In this document: piece after piece, positions 32,127 to 41,635 of the stretch
Layout: every line of letters begins with the position of its first letter
Position numbering within the stretch: the stretch's first letter is position 1
Source of the DNA: an uncultured Oscillospiraceae bacterium
GTDB taxonomy: Bacteria > Bacillota > Clostridia > Oscillospirales > Oscillospiraceae
Direction: 5' to 3'
DNA length: 64,000 nucleotides
NCBI GenBank assembly: GCA_947628805.1
Contig: CANRBG010000005.1
Location: 1-64,000, forward strand
Made by a program: the position numbers and the translations under genes
Notes under the pieces: model-generated
What the model saw: the letters and a program-made list of their open reading frames with translations, nothing else
Told to the model about the DNA's origin: nothing
Databases searched by the model: none

Positions 32127-33578
32127 CTAAATCGTCAGATCTTCTTCTTTCATCACCGGGAGCATGACGGTCACGATCAGGCCGGAGCGGCCGTCGGAGG
32201 CGTTCTCCAGCTCCAGCTTGCCCTTGTGGCGGGTCACGATCTCATCGCAGACCGACAGGCCGATGCCGCTGCCCCGCTCCTTGCCGCTGCCCTTGTAAAA
32301 CTTCTTCTTCACAAAGGGCAGTTCCTCCGGGGGGATGCCGGGGCCGAAGTCCCGGAAGCGGATGATCACCCAGCCGCCGCCGGAGCCGATGGTCACCAGG
32401 ATGCGTCCGGCGGCCCGTCCGTACTTGGCGGCGTTGTCCATGATATTCAAAAACACCTGCTTCAGCCGCTCAGAGTCCCCCAGGATAAAGGGGATGTCCT
32501 TGTCCGGCGGGGTGTACTCGACGTTCATGCCCTCCTGCTTCATCAGGTTGCCGTAGGTGTAGATGGCCTCCTCCAGCTCCCCGGCCACGTCCAGGGTCTC
32601 CACGTTCAGGTTGAACCGACCGTCCTGGATGCGGGTGAATTCCAAAAGCTCCTCCACCATCTTGGTCAGCCGACCGGACTCCTTGGAGATGATGGCGATG
32701 CCCCGCTGGGCGTCATCGGAGATGGTGTCGTCGTAGGTCAGGGTCTCCGCCCAGCCGGTGATGGCGGTCAGGGGCGTGCGCAGCTCATGGGAGACCGTGG
32801 AGATGAACTGGGTCTGGGTCCGCTCCGACTCGCCGATCTTGGCGCTCATCTCGTTGATGGCGTCGGTCAGGTCCCCGATCTCGTCGTCGTATTTCTTCTG
32901 GGCCTGGATGCCGTAGCTTCCCTCGGCGATGCGGTGGGCCAGGGCCGTCAGCTCCACCAGGGGCTCCGTCACCGTGCGGATGAAGTAAAGGTTCGAGATC
33001 ACCACCGCCAGGATGACCAGAAGACCCACGCCCGCGGCCACCGCGGAGGTGGCGGCGATCTGCCGGTTCACCAGCCGCAGGCTGGTCACGTACCGCATGG
33101 CCCCCACCACGGCCCCGTCTGGGCTCACCAGGGGGGCGGATACGGCCATGATCCGCTCGCCGGTGCCGTTGCGCCGGCCGTGCCAGGACTGGGTCCGGTT
33201 CTCCGTCAGGGCGGCGTTCACGTCCGGCGTGCCCGGCGTGGTGCCGGCGGAGATGCCGTAGCTGGACGCCTCCACCACCCCCCGGGCGTTGATGAATTGC
33301 AGCTCCAAAGAGTCCTTGTCTTCAAAGCTCTCCGTGTAGCGGTAGGCGCTCTGGTAATACTGGCTGTAGGTGCGGGACAGGTAGCCGGTGAAAAAGTTGG
33401 TGGCGGACTGGGCCTTGGTGCTCAGACCTGTGCGCACGGCGCTATAGTAGTAGCTGCGCACGCCCAGGGAGAACACCACCGTGAACAGCACCACCACGCC
33501 GACCGTCAGCAGGATGCCCGACTTCAGCCAGCGGCGCTTCAGTCCGCGAAGATGCTTTTTTCCCAGTATCTTGCCCAT
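32127..33578 (-). CDS. two-component sensor histidine kinase
   Basis: The 483-residue kinase has a first membrane helix at about 18-40 and an extracytoplasmic sensor of about 125 residues. A second helix (about 178-200) and a HAMP linker (RTVTEPLVELTALAHRIAEGS) follow. The H-box is FISTVSHELRTPLTAITGWAETL with the phospho-accepting His. The ATP domain has N-box NIMDNAAKYG, DFGPGIPPEEL and GSGIGLSVCDEIV. It pairs with the OmpR-type regulator encoded just upstream. The signal is unknown; a lipoprotein in the same operon may contribute to sensing. Confidence 0.95.
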   Translation of the reverse strand: MGKILGKKHLRGLKRRWLKSGILLTVGVVVLFTVVFSLGVRSYYYSAVRTGLSTKAQSATNFFTGYLSRTYSQYYQSAYRYTESFEDKDSLELQFINARGVVEASSYGISAGTTPGTPDVNAALTENRTQSWHGRRNGTGERIMAVSAPLVSPDGAVVGAMRYVTSLRLVNRQIAATSAVAAGVGLLVILAVVISNLYFIRTVTEPLVELTALAHRIAEGSYGIQAQKKYDDEIGDLTDAINEMSAKIGESERTQTQFISTVSHELRTPLTAITGWAETLTYDDTISDDAQRGIAIISKESGRLTKMVEELLEFTRIQDGRFNLNVETLDVAGELEEAIYTYGNLMKQEGMNVEYTPPDKDIPFILGDSERLKQVFLNIMDNAAKYGRAAGRILVTIGSGGGWVIIRFRDFGPGIPPEELPFVKKKFYKGSGKERGSGIGLSVCDEIVTRHKGKLELENASDGRSGLIVTVMLPVMKEEDLTI

Positions 33579-33594
33579 AAAAGTTATTTGCCCC

Positions 33595-33752
33595 TAAGCC
33601 TCGCAGAGTTTGCGCCCGCAGGCGCAAATTGATTCAGATATGATTTCCGGCGACATGTGCGTCGGAAATCATACTTTGCGGCCTGCAAACGTGCGAGCGC
33701 AGCGAGTGCGCTGCAGCAGGCCGAAGCCCTCTCGCGGAAATGCTTGCATTTT
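33595..33752 (-). repeat. multi-hairpin intergenic element, copy 3 (response regulator-histidine kinase)
   Basis: Helices in minus-strand order are D (AAATGC..GCATTT), A (CGGCCTGC..GCAGGCCG), B (ATGATTTCCG..CGGAAATCAT) and C (TTTGCGCC..GGCGCAAA). The shared CTCTGCGAGGCTT end follows. It interrupts what would otherwise be a tight regulator-kinase pair. Confidence 0.75.
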
Positions 33753-33758
33753 GGCGAC

Positions 33759-34448
33759 TCAGAATCCCCACTTATAGCCGTAGCCCCAGACGGTGGTGAT
33801 GTATGTGGGGATGGTGCTGTTGTCCTCGATCTTGATGCGGAGCCGGCGGATATTCACGTCCACGATCTTCAGCTCCCCGAAGTAGTCCCGGCCCCAGACG
33901 GCGTTGAGGATATCCTCCCGGGATAGGGCCCGGCCCGGGTTATCCATGAACAGCTTCATGATGGAGTATTCGATCTGGGTCAGCTTGATCCGCTCGCCGT
34001 TTTTCTCCAGGGTCCGGTTGCGGGTGTTCAGCCGGAACGGACCGTGGCGCAGTTCGCCCTTGTCCTCCTGGGGGTCCTCCGCCCCGGTGCGCCGGAACAG
34101 CGCGTCGATCCGGGCCGTCAGCTCCGCCGGGGAGAAGGGCTTGGTCACATAGTCGTCCGCGCCGGTCATGAGGCCGGTGACCTTGTCCATCTCCTGGGCC
34201 TTGGCCGTCAGCATGATGATGCCGATCTTCGAATCGGACGCCCGGATGCGCCGGCAGACCTCAAAGCCGTCGATGTCCGGCAGCATCACGTCTAGCAGGG
34301 CCACCTTGATGTCCGGGTTCTGCTTCAGCTGCTCCAGGGCCTGCTCGCCGGTCTCGGCCTCGATGGGCTCATAGCCGGACCGCCGCAGGTTGATCACCAC
34401 GAAGCTGCGAATGCTGGATTCATCCTCCAAAACCAATACTTTCTTCAT
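33759..34448 (-). CDS. OmpR/PhoB-family response regulator
   Basis: The 229-residue regulator has a receiver domain with acidic pocket VLEDE, phospho-acceptor Asp in VALLDVMLPDIDG, and the conserved MLTAKAQ and KPFSPAEL. A winged-helix output domain follows (LTQIEYSIMKLFMDNPGRALSREDIL, then RRLRIKIEDN). It should control genes with the kinase downstream. GGGAGGCAGTGAACA precedes the ATG. It starts 18 bases after the lipoprotein gene. Confidence 0.96.
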   Translation of the reverse strand: MKKVLVLEDESSIRSFVVINLRRSGYEPIEAETGEQALEQLKQNPDIKVALLDVMLPDIDGFEVCRRIRASDSKIGIIMLTAKAQEMDKVTGLMTGADDYVTKPFSPAELTARIDALFRRTGAEDPQEDKGELRHGPFRLNTRNRTLEKNGERIKLTQIEYSIMKLFMDNPGRALSREDILNAVWGRDYFGELKIVDVNIRRLRIKIEDNSTIPTYITTVWGYGYKWGF

Positions 34449-34466
34449 TGTTCACTGCCTCCCTTA

Positions 34467-35753
34467 TCAAAGGTCGCCCGTTTGCCATTCGGCGTATAGT
34501 AAGTAAAAGTTATCTTTTATGTCCTGCTCCGTGAGCTCGTCGGTGAGAAGCTGGGCCGCGTACACCGCGCTGTCCGTCTGCTGCAGGAGGAACCATCCGC
34601 CGCCTACCCGGTCCATACGGTTGTCGCCGGTGAAGCAGCTGATCACCAGTACGCTGCGCTGAGGCGTGACCTCGTCCCCGGCCAGGGTGAACACCACGGA
34701 GCTCTCCTCCCCGGAGACGCCGCTTCGCTCCGGGATCAGGTCCCCGGTCAGGGTCCCTGTCAGCACCATGTACCAGCCGTCGGCCCGATCGTAGAAAGAG
34801 GCAAGGGCGGGGGTCATGCCCCCGTACGCGTCCAGGCTGTACCACTGCAGGATCTCGCTGTCGCCGCCCATGGGCAGCTCCAGGGCCCCGTCGTCGTTCA
34901 GATCGGCGGCGTAGAGCCCGTCCGGGCGCAGGGTGTTGCTGCGGCCCAGGGGGGTCATGGTGATGTTCTGCAGCTGCCCCTCCGGGGCGGTGAACACGTC
35001 CGTCACCAGTCCCTCGGAGCCCAGCTCGCTCTCCACAAAGACCGCCGCCGTCCCATCCGCCAGACGGCTGGACGCGGACCGGGCCACGGCGGTGATCCCG
35101 GCGGAGAAAGCCGCCGAGGAATAGACCGGTGTCTCCCCGGTCAGATCGTACAGGTCCAGGGTGCTCTGGCCGTCGGACAGGTGCAGATCCATCAGGTCGT
35201 CTACCCCGTCGCCGGTCAGATCGCATACCAGAAAGTCCGTGCAGTCCACGCTGAGCAGCTCCCGCTGATCGGCCTGGTCCGCGCCCCCCAGGGAGTGGAC
35301 CGTCAGCAGCCGGATGTCTCCGGCGCCCTGCCAGACGATGATCAGCTCCGCCGAGCCGTCGCCGGTCAGGTCCGCGTAGTCCACGCTGGCCACCGCCGAG
35401 CCGTAGCCGGTGATGATGACGAAGGGGTAGTAGTTCCCGTTCTCGCCCTGGCGGTACACGCACACCGTGGGGGTGCGGCTCTCGTCCACCAGAAAGGCCA
35501 GAGCCTCCGCCGTGCCGTCGCCGTCCAGGTCCCGCAGCTGCACGCTCTGGCGGTTGCTGCCGCCGGTGGGGGCGGCATAGGCGCTGCCGGCGTCGACGCG
35601 CTCCGCGATCAGATCCTGCAGCTGCATGTATTCCTCCGACACCTGGGGCAGGGAGTACAGTTCGTCCACGCTGGCGGTCATGCAGCCAGTCAGACAGGCG
35701 AATGTGAAAAGGGCCAGAAACAACGCGGCCGCGCGCTTTGCCGGGCTTTTCAT
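34467..35753 (-). CDS. lipoprotein with FG-GAP/VCBS-like calcium-binding repeats
   Basis: The 428-residue product has a lipobox (FACLTGC) and at least four DxDGDG-type loops: LRDLDGDGTAEAL, ADLTGDGSAEL, CDLTGDGVDDL and ADLNDDGALEL. These mark blades of a beta-propeller that binds calcium. It should sit on the outer face of the membrane. As first gene of the operon with a response regulator and histidine kinase, it may be a co-sensor or the first target of the system; this is context inference. Confidence 0.85.
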   Translation of the reverse strand: MKSPAKRAAALFLALFTFACLTGCMTASVDELYSLPQVSEEYMQLQDLIAERVDAGSAYAAPTGGSNRQSVQLRDLDGDGTAEALAFLVDESRTPTVCVYRQGENGNYYPFVIITGYGSAVASVDYADLTGDGSAELIIVWQGAGDIRLLTVHSLGGADQADQRELLSVDCTDFLVCDLTGDGVDDLMDLHLSDGQSTLDLYDLTGETPVYSSAAFSAGITAVARSASSRLADGTAAVFVESELGSEGLVTDVFTAPEGQLQNITMTPLGRSNTLRPDGLYAADLNDDGALELPMGGDSEILQWYSLDAYGGMTPALASFYDRADGWYMVLTGTLTGDLIPERSGVSGEESSVVFTLAGDEVTPQRSVLVISCFTGDNRMDRVGGGWFLLQQTDSAVYAAQLLTDELTEQDIKDNFYLLYAEWQTGDL

Positions 35754-35792
35754 CCTATCACCTCGCCTGTAACTTTTTGCTCCATCTTTAAC

Positions 35793-35801
35793 ATTATATC
35801 A
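35793..35801 (-). promoter_or_regulatory. extended -10 promoter of the lipoprotein/two-component operon
   Basis: TGATATAAT on the minus strand is an extended -10 without a good -35. Flanking inverted GTAACTTTT / AAAAGTTAC copies at about 35769 and 35826 could be regulator-binding sites. Confidence 0.55.
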
Positions 35802-35877
35802 CATTTGTTACCAAAATCCTAGAGAAAAGTTACAAAAACCCCGAGAACTTTTTCCAAAGCCGTCGAAGAGGAAGCTC

Positions 35878-35906
35878 TTGCGCCCGGTGGGGAAAGGGCG
35901 TATAAT
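35878..35906 (+). promoter_or_regulatory. promoter of galE
   Basis: TTGCGC and a perfect TATAAT with 17 bases between. Confidence 0.75.
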
Positions 35907-35945
35907 CTTCTTACACTGAAATCCACCAGAAAAGGAGTACATATC

Positions 35946-36956
35946 ATGACCATCCTGCTCACCGGCGCGGCCGGATACATCGGCTCCCACACCGCCGTGG
36001 CCCTGGCCCAGGCCGGGTACGACGTGGCTATCGTGGACGATTTCTCCAATTCCAGCCCCGAGGCTGTCCGGCGCTGCGAGGAGCTGACCGGCAAAAAGAT
36101 GCCCCTTTACGAGGCCGACGTGGCCGATAAGGCCGCCATGGCGAAGATCTTTGCCGAGACTAAGCCCGCGGCGGTAATGCACTTCGCCGGTTTCAAGGCG
36201 GTGGGCGAGAGCGTGGCAAAGCCCCTGATGTACTACCGCAACAACCTGGACACCACCCTGACCCTGCTGGAGTGCATGGCGGACGCGGGCTGCAAGCGAT
36301 TCATCTTCTCCTCCTCCGCCACGGTGTACGGGGCCAAGGCCGCCGTGCCCTATACCGAGGACAGCGAGACCGGCGGCTGCACCAACCCTTACGGCTGGAC
36401 CAAATTTATGATCGAGCAGATCGCCTCCGGCGCGGCCAAGGCGGACCCGGCCATGAGCGTGGTGCTGCTGCGCTACTTCAACCCCGTCGGCGCCCATGAG
36501 AGCGGCCGCATCGGCGAGAATCCCTCCGGTATCCCCAATAACCTGATGCCCTACATCACCCAGGTGGCCGTGGGACGGCTGCCCCATCTGAACGTGTTCG
36601 GCGACGACTATGACACCCCCGACGGCACCGGCGTGCGGGACTATATCCACGTGGTGGACCTTGCAAAGGGTCACGTGAAGGCCCTGGAATATGCCCTGGA
36701 CCACACCGGCACGGAGGTATTCAACCTGGGCACCGGCAAGGGCGTCAGCGTGCTGGAACTGGTCCACGCTTTCGAGGCGGCCACCGGTGTGAAGATCCCC
36801 TACGAGATCGCGCCCCGGCGGGCCGGGGACCTGGCCACGGTGTACGCCGACTGCTCCAAGGCGGAGCGGGTGCTGGGCTGGAAGGCGGAAAAATCCGTGG
36901 AGGATATGTGCGCCGACTCCTGGCGGTGGCAGAGCTCCAACCCCAACGGGTATTGA
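35946..36956 (+). CDS. galE: UDP-glucose 4-epimerase
   Basis: The 336-residue short-chain dehydrogenase-type enzyme has the NAD-binding [15 protein letters not shown], the FSSSATVYG strand with its catalytic Ser/Thr, and the [12 protein letters not shown] motif with Tyr and Lys. It interconverts UDP-glucose and UDP-galactose for galactose use and envelope sugars. AAAAGGAGTACATATC precedes the ATG. It is transcribed alone, with its own promoter and terminator. Confidence 0.96.
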   Translation: MTILLTGAAGYIGSHTAVALAQAGYDVAIVDDFSNSSPEAVRRCEELTGKKMPLYEADVADKAAMAKIFAETKPAAVMHFAGFKAVGESVAKPLMYYRNNLDTTLTLLECMADAGCKRFIFSSSATVYGAKAAVPYTEDSETGGCTNPYGWTKFMIEQIASGAAKADPAMSVVLLRYFNPVGAHESGRIGENPSGIPNNLMPYITQVAVGRLPHLNVFGDDYDTPDGTGVRDYIHVVDLAKGHVKALEYALDHTGTEVFNLGTGKGVSVLELVHAFEAATGVKIPYEIAPRRAGDLATVYADCSKAERVLGWKAEKSVEDMCADSWRWQSSNPNGY

Positions 36957-36973
36957 TTTTGTCAAATACAGCG

Positions 36974-37002
36974 GCGGACGCGTCTTTCGCGTCCGCTTTT
37001 TT
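36974..37002 (+). terminator. terminator of galE
   Basis: GCGGACGCG pairs with CGCGTCCGC and is followed by TTTTTT. Confidence 0.9.
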
Positions 37003-37016
37003 GTGCCCCGCGACGG

Positions 37017-37045
37017 TTGCAATGGAGGCGGGAGCGTGATAAAAT
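37017..37045 (+). promoter_or_regulatory. promoter of typA
   Basis: TTGCAA and TAAAAT, 17 bases apart. Confidence 0.6.
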
Positions 37046-37095
37046 ACCGATTTGTGCCAGAATATATGTATATGTGAAGAAGTGAGCTTTTTACC

Positions 37096-38907
37096 ATGCA
37101 AGAGTTGAGAAACATCGCCATCATCGCCCACGTGGACCACGGCAAGACCACCCTGGTGGACGCCATGCTGCGCCAGTCCGGCGCCTTCCGCATGAACCAG
37201 CAGGTCCAGGAGCGGATCATGGACTCCGGGGACCTGGAGCGGGAGCGGGGCATCACCATCCTGGCCAAGAACACTGCCATCCACTACAAGGACGTGAAGA
37301 TCAACATCGTGGACACCCCGGGCCACGCCGATTTCGGCGGCGAGGTGGAGCGGATATTGAAGATGGTCAACGGCGTGCTGCTGCTGGTGGACGCGGCGGA
37401 GGGCCCCATGCCCCAGACCCGGTTCGTGCTGGAGCACGCCCTGCAGCTGGGCCACAAGGTGATCGTGGTGGTCAACAAGGTGGACCGGCCGGACCAGCGG
37501 GTCTATGAGGTCATCGACGAGGTGTTGGAGCTTCTCATGGACCTGGGCTGCACCGACGAGCAGCTGGACAGCCCCATGCTCTTCGCCTCCGCCCGGCAGG
37601 GCACCTGCTCCGTCAATCCGGACACGGCGGGCCGGGACCTGACGCCCCTTTTTGAGGCCATCGTCAACTATATCCCTGCCCCGGAGCGGCCCGTGGACGA
37701 GCCCTTCCAGATGCTGGTCAGCTCTTTGGATTACAACGAATATGTGGGCCGCATCGCCATCGGCCGTATCGAGCGGGGCCGGGTGGCCCAGAATCAGGAG
37801 ATCGTGGTCTGCGATTACCACAACGAGCGGCCGGTGCGCCGCGCCAAGGCGGTGAGCATGTATGAGTTCGAGCCCCTTGGCCGCCAGCCGGTCACCGAGG
37901 CGGAGGCGGGCAACATCATCGCCATGAGCGGCATCGGCGACGTGACCATCGGGGACACCATCTGCGCCCCGGAGGCCCCGGAGCCACTGCCTTTCGTGAA
38001 GATATCGGCTCCCACCATCGAAATGACCTTCTCCGTCAACGACAGCCCCTACGCCGGCCGGGAGGGCAAGTATGTCACCAGCCGGAACATCCGCCAGCGG
38101 CTGGAGCAGGAGACGTTGAAGGACGTGTCCCTGCGGGTGACGGAGACCGACTCCACCGACGCGTTCAACGTGGCCGGCCGGGGAGAGATGCACCTTTCCA
38201 TCCTGATCGAGACCATGCGCCGGGAGGGGTACGAGTTTTCCGTGTCCCCGGCCCGGGTGCTGTACCGGGAGATCGACGGCAAAAAGTGCGAGCCCATGGA
38301 GCGGGTGGTGCTGGACGTGCCGGCGGAGAGCATGGGCGCGGTCATGGAGAAGCTGGGCCAGCGGAAGGGCGAGTTCGTGCAGATGACGCCGGTGGGAGAC
38401 CGGATGAAGCTGGAATTTCTGGTGCCCACCCGGGGGCTTTTCGGCTACCGGAGCGAATTTCTCACCGACACCCGGGGTGAGGGCATCATGGCCTCGGTGT
38501 TCGACAGCTACGCCCCCGTGAAGGGGGAACTGAAGCGGCGCAACACCGGTTCGCTGATCGCTTTCGAGACCGGCGAGGCGGTGGCCTACGGCCTGTGGAA
38601 CGCCCAGGACCGGGGCGCGCTGTTCATCACGCCGGGCACGGCGGTGTACGCCGGCATGATCGTGGGCGAGTGCCCGAAAAAGGAGGACGTGGTGGTGAAC
38701 GTGTGCCGGTCCAAGCACCTGACCAACACCCGGGCCTCCGGCTCCGACGAGGCCCTGCGTCTGGTGCCGCCCCGGCAGATGAGTTTGGAGCAGTGTCTGG
38801 AATTCATGGCCGACGACGAGCTTTTGGAGGTCACGCCGGAGCACCTGCGCCTGCGTAAACGCATCCTGGACCATGAAAAGCGCATGAAGAGCCAGTTCCG
38901 TAAATAA
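37096..38907 (+). CDS. typA: translational GTPase TypA/BipA
   Basis: The 603-residue GTPase has G1 [16 protein letters not shown]2 RERGITI, G3 [14 protein letters not shown], and G4 [12 protein letters not shown]-like domains and the TypA-specific C-terminal domain follow ([11 protein letters not shown].., [18 protein letters not shown]). It binds the ribosome and is needed for ribosome assembly or stress growth in other bacteria. It is monocistronic, upstream of rpsO. Confidence 0.96.
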   Translation: MQELRNIAIIAHVDHGKTTLVDAMLRQSGAFRMNQQVQERIMDSGDLERERGITILAKNTAIHYKDVKINIVDTPGHADFGGEVERILKMVNGVLLLVDAAEGPMPQTRFVLEHALQLGHKVIVVVNKVDRPDQRVYEVIDEVLELLMDLGCTDEQLDSPMLFASARQGTCSVNPDTAGRDLTPLFEAIVNYIPAPERPVDEPFQMLVSSLDYNEYVGRIAIGRIERGRVAQNQEIVVCDYHNERPVRRAKAVSMYEFEPLGRQPVTEAEAGNIIAMSGIGDVTIGDTICAPEAPEPLPFVKISAPTIEMTFSVNDSPYAGREGKYVTSRNIRQRLEQETLKDVSLRVTETDSTDAFNVAGRGEMHLSILIETMRREGYEFSVSPARVLYREIDGKKCEPMERVVLDVPAESMGAVMEKLGQRKGEFVQMTPVGDRMKLEFLVPTRGLFGYRSEFLTDTRGEGIMASVFDSYAPVKGELKRRNTGSLIAFETGEAVAYGLWNAQDRGALFITPGTAVYAGMIVGECPKKEDVVVNVCRSKHLTNTRASGSDEALRLVPPRQMSLEQCLEFMADDELLEVTPEHLRLRKRILDHEKRMKSQFRK

Positions 38908-38910
38908 TTT

Positions 38911-38939
38911 TTGACAAACGGGCCATTGTATGGTATAGT
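38911..38939 (+). promoter_or_regulatory. promoter of rpsO
   Basis: TTGACA and TATAGT with exactly 17-base spacing, starting three bases after the typA stop. Confidence 0.85.
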
Positions 38940-38944
38940 ACCAG

Positions 38945-39029
38945 AGCTTGGGACCCGCGGACTTGGTTTGGGGCGCAGCCCCTTACTCAGACGATGGGAT
39001 TAGTAAAACCGAAAGGAAGGGCAAAGACC
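38945..39029 (+). promoter_or_regulatory. rpsO 5' leader, likely S15 autoregulatory site
   Basis: The leader holds a GC-rich hairpin (GGGGCGCAGCCCC) and further pairing possibilities close to the ribosome site GAAAGGAAGG. S15 represses its own mRNA in many bacteria through diverse leader folds, so this is the expected place; the exact structure is not proved here. Confidence 0.45.
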
Positions 39030-39296
39030 ATGATCACCAAGGAACAGAAAACCAACATCATCGAAGCCAACAAGACCCATGAGGGCGACACCGGCTCCCC
39101 GGAGGTCCAGATCGCCATCCTCACCGAGCGCATCAACCAGCTCACTGAGCACCTGAAGGTCCACAAAAAGGACAATCACAGCCGCATGGGCCTGTTCAAG
39201 ATGATCGGCAAGCGCCGCCGCCTGCTGGACTATGTGGCCAAGAACGACATCGAGCGTTACCGCGCCATCATCGCCAAGCTGGGCATCCGTAAGTGA
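39030..39296 (+). CDS. rpsO: 30S ribosomal protein S15
   Basis: ATG 39030, following GAAAGGAAGGGCAAAGACC, gives the usual 88 residues; the ORF-track start adds a spurious leader. The signatures [20 protein letters not shown] and [29 protein letters not shown] are those of S15, which binds 16S rRNA in the platform. It is followed by a terminator and pnp, the conserved order. Confidence 0.97.
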   Translation: MITKEQKTNIIEANKTHEGDTGSPEVQIAILTERINQLTEHLKVHKKDNHSRMGLFKMIGKRRRLLDYVAKNDIERYRAIIAKLGIRK

Positions 39297-39330
39297 CCAT
39301 TCGCTTACACTGAGGGGTATGAAGGTTTTT

Positions 39331-39368
39331 CAGGAGGGACAAGTGCATACTGTCCCTCCTGTCTTTTT
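39331..39368 (+). terminator. rpsO-pnp intergenic terminator
   Basis: CAGGAGGGAC pairs with GTCCCTCCTG, followed by TCTTTTT. Partial read-through would set the pnp level. Confidence 0.85.
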
Positions 39369-39433
39369 GCGAAAGTTATCCGCTGCGGCGGATTTCCCGG
39401 ATAGATTTGGTATGGAATGAAAGGAACGAACTA

Positions 39434-41578
39434 ATGATCATCAAACACAAGCAATTTGACAACCTGCACCGCTGGGAGATGGACTTCTGCGGCCGGCCTC
39501 TGAAGATGGAGGTGGGCCGGATGGCGGAGCTGTGCAACGCCTCCGTGCTGGTGCAGTACGGCGAGACCACGGTGCTGTGCACCGTCACCGCCTCCGCCCG
39601 TCCCAAGGACGGCATCGACTACTTCCCTCTTGCCGTGGACTTCAACGAGAAGCTCTACGCCGTGGGCCGTATCCCCGGCTCCTTCCTGCGCCGGGAGGGC
39701 CGGCCCTCTCTGCCCGCCGTGCTGGCAAGCCGCCTCATCGACCGGCCCATGCGGCCCCTGTTCCCCTCCGACCTGCGCAACGACGTGGTCATCGCCTGCG
39801 AGGTCATGAATGTGGATAAGGACTGCTCCCCGGAGATCACCGCCATGATCGGCGCGGCCGCCGCCGTGTCCATCTCCGACGTACCCTTCAACGGCCCCAT
39901 CGCCGGCATCGTGCTGGGCTGGGACGGGGAAAAGTACCTCTTCAACCCCACCCACGCCGAGAAAGAGGTCAACCAGATGACCGTCACCGTGGCCGCCACC
40001 CACAAGAAGATCGTCATGATCGAGGCCGAGGCGAAAGAGATCCCCGACGACGTGATGTACGAGGGCATCGTCCAGGCCCATGCCAAGCTCCAGGGCGTGC
40101 TGGACCTGATCGACCGGATGGTGGCCGAGGTGGGCAAGCCCAAATTCGAGTACGAGCACGCCGCCTTTGACGACGCGCTGTTCGATACCCTGGTAGCCAA
40201 CGAGTTCGAGGGCATGGAATACTGCATGGACACCGACGACAAGAACGTCCGGGAGGCCCGGGTCAACGAGTGGGTCACCGCCATGCAGGAAAAGTACGGC
40301 GAAGAGCATCCCGACATGATGAATTACATGGACGAGATCCTCTACAAGCTGCAGAAAAAGGTCGTCAAGAAGTGGCTGCTGGCCGGCAAGCGCGTGGACG
40401 GCAGGGCCATGAACGAGATCCGTCCTCTGGACAGCCAGATCGACGTGATCCCCGGGGTCCACGGCTCCGCCCTGTTCACCCGTGGCCAGACCCAGGTGCT
40501 TTCCATCACCACCCTGAACACCCTCTCCGCTTCCCAGAAGCTGGACACCATCTGGGAGGAGACCGAGAAGCGGTTCATGCACCACTACAACATGCCCAGC
40601 TACTCCACCGGCGAGGCCCGTGCCAGCCGGTCCGTCAGCCGCCGGGAGCAGGGCCACGGCGCCCTGGTGGAGAAGGCCCTGGAGGCCGTCATCCCGCCCA
40701 TCGAGGAGTTCCCCTACGCCATCCGCGTGGTCAGCGAGGTGCTCTCCTCCAACGGCTCCACCTCCCAGGGCTCCATCTGCGGCACCACCCTGAGCCTGAT
40801 GGCCGCCGGCGTGCCCATCAAGGCCCCCGTGGCCGGCATCAGCTGCGGCCTCATCCAGGACGGCGACGACTTCACCACCTTCATCGACATCCAGGGCGTG
40901 GAGGACTTCCACGGGGAGATGGACTTCAAGGTGGCCGGCACCAAGAAGGGCATCACCGCCATCCAGATGGATCTGAAGAACGACGGCCTGAAGCATGAGA
41001 TCGTGAAAAACGCCCTGGAGATCACCCATGAGGCCCGGCTTCAGATCCTGGACGAGATCATGCTGCCCGTCATCAGCGAGCCCCGCCATGAGCTGGCGGC
41101 CACCGCGCCCAAGATGATCAAGATGACCATCGACCCGGACAAGATCCGTGAGGTCATCGGCTCCGGCGGCAAGGTGATCCAGAAGATCACCGCCGACACC
41201 GGCTGCAAGATCGACATCGAGGACGACGGCACCATCTATATCGCCTCCGAGGACATCGAGGCCTGCCGCGCCGCCAAGAGCACCATCGACGACATCGTGT
41301 TCGTCCCCGAGGTGGGCAAGCTCTACTGGGGCAAGTGCGTGCGCATCATCCCCATCGGCGCGTTCATCGAGCTGGTGCCCGGCAAGGACGGCATGGTCCA
41401 CATCAAGGACCTGGAGTTCAAGCGCACCGAGAAGGTGGAGGACGTGCTGAACGTGGGCGACTGGACCTGGGTCAAGGTCAGCGAGATCGACGACCGGGGC
41501 CGGGTGAACCTGAGCCGCAAGGATGCCATCAAGGAGCGTCAGCAGGCGGGGCTCCCCATCGACCGGGGCGACGAGTAA
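39434..41578 (+). CDS. pnp: polynucleotide phosphorylase
   Basis: ATG 39434 after GAAAGGAACG gives 714 residues. There are two RNase PH-like domains: the first has FLRREGRPSLPAVLASRLIDRPMRPLFP, the second has the active-site ISCGLIQDGDDFTTFIDIQGVEDFHGEMDFKVAG. A KH domain (IREVIGSGGKVIQKIT) and an S1 domain (GAFIELVPGKDGMVHIKD) follow. It degrades RNA from the 3' end using phosphate. The S1 tail is short (ends GLPIDRGDE). Confidence 0.97.
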   Translation: MIIKHKQFDNLHRWEMDFCGRPLKMEVGRMAELCNASVLVQYGETTVLCTVTASARPKDGIDYFPLAVDFNEKLYAVGRIPGSFLRREGRPSLPAVLASRLIDRPMRPLFPSDLRNDVVIACEVMNVDKDCSPEITAMIGAAAAVSISDVPFNGPIAGIVLGWDGEKYLFNPTHAEKEVNQMTVTVAATHKKIVMIEAEAKEIPDDVMYEGIVQAHAKLQGVLDLIDRMVAEVGKPKFEYEHAAFDDALFDTLVANEFEGMEYCMDTDDKNVREARVNEWVTAMQEKYGEEHPDMMNYMDEILYKLQKKVVKKWLLAGKRVDGRAMNEIRPLDSQIDVIPGVHGSALFTRGQTQVLSITTLNTLSASQKLDTIWEETEKRFMHHYNMPSYSTGEARASRSVSRREQGHGALVEKALEAVIPPIEEFPYAIRVVSEVLSSNGSTSQGSICGTTLSLMAAGVPIKAPVAGISCGLIQDGDDFTTFIDIQGVEDFHGEMDFKVAGTKKGITAIQMDLKNDGLKHEIVKNALEITHEARLQILDEIMLPVISEPRHELAATAPKMIKMTIDPDKIREVIGSGGKVIQKITADTGCKIDIEDDGTIYIASEDIEACRAAKSTIDDIVFVPEVGKLYWGKCVRIIPIGAFIELVPGKDGMVHIKDLEFKRTEKVEDVLNVGDWTWVKVSEIDDRGRVNLSRKDAIKERQQAGLPIDRGDE

Positions 41579-41594
41579 AAGCACAAACAGCAAA

Positions 41595-41630
41595 CGGGAC
41601 GGCCGCGAAAGCAGCCGTCCCGTCTTTTTA
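41595..41630 (+). terminator. terminator of pnp
   Basis: CGGGACGGC pairs with GCCGTCCCG, followed by TCTTTTTA. Confidence 0.85.
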
Positions 41631-41635
41631 TGCTG

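Noticed and set aside
24687-35753. Single operon spanning the whole minus-strand run
   Set aside because: Several gaps contain multi-hairpin elements that may stop or process transcripts, so continuous transcription cannot be assumed.
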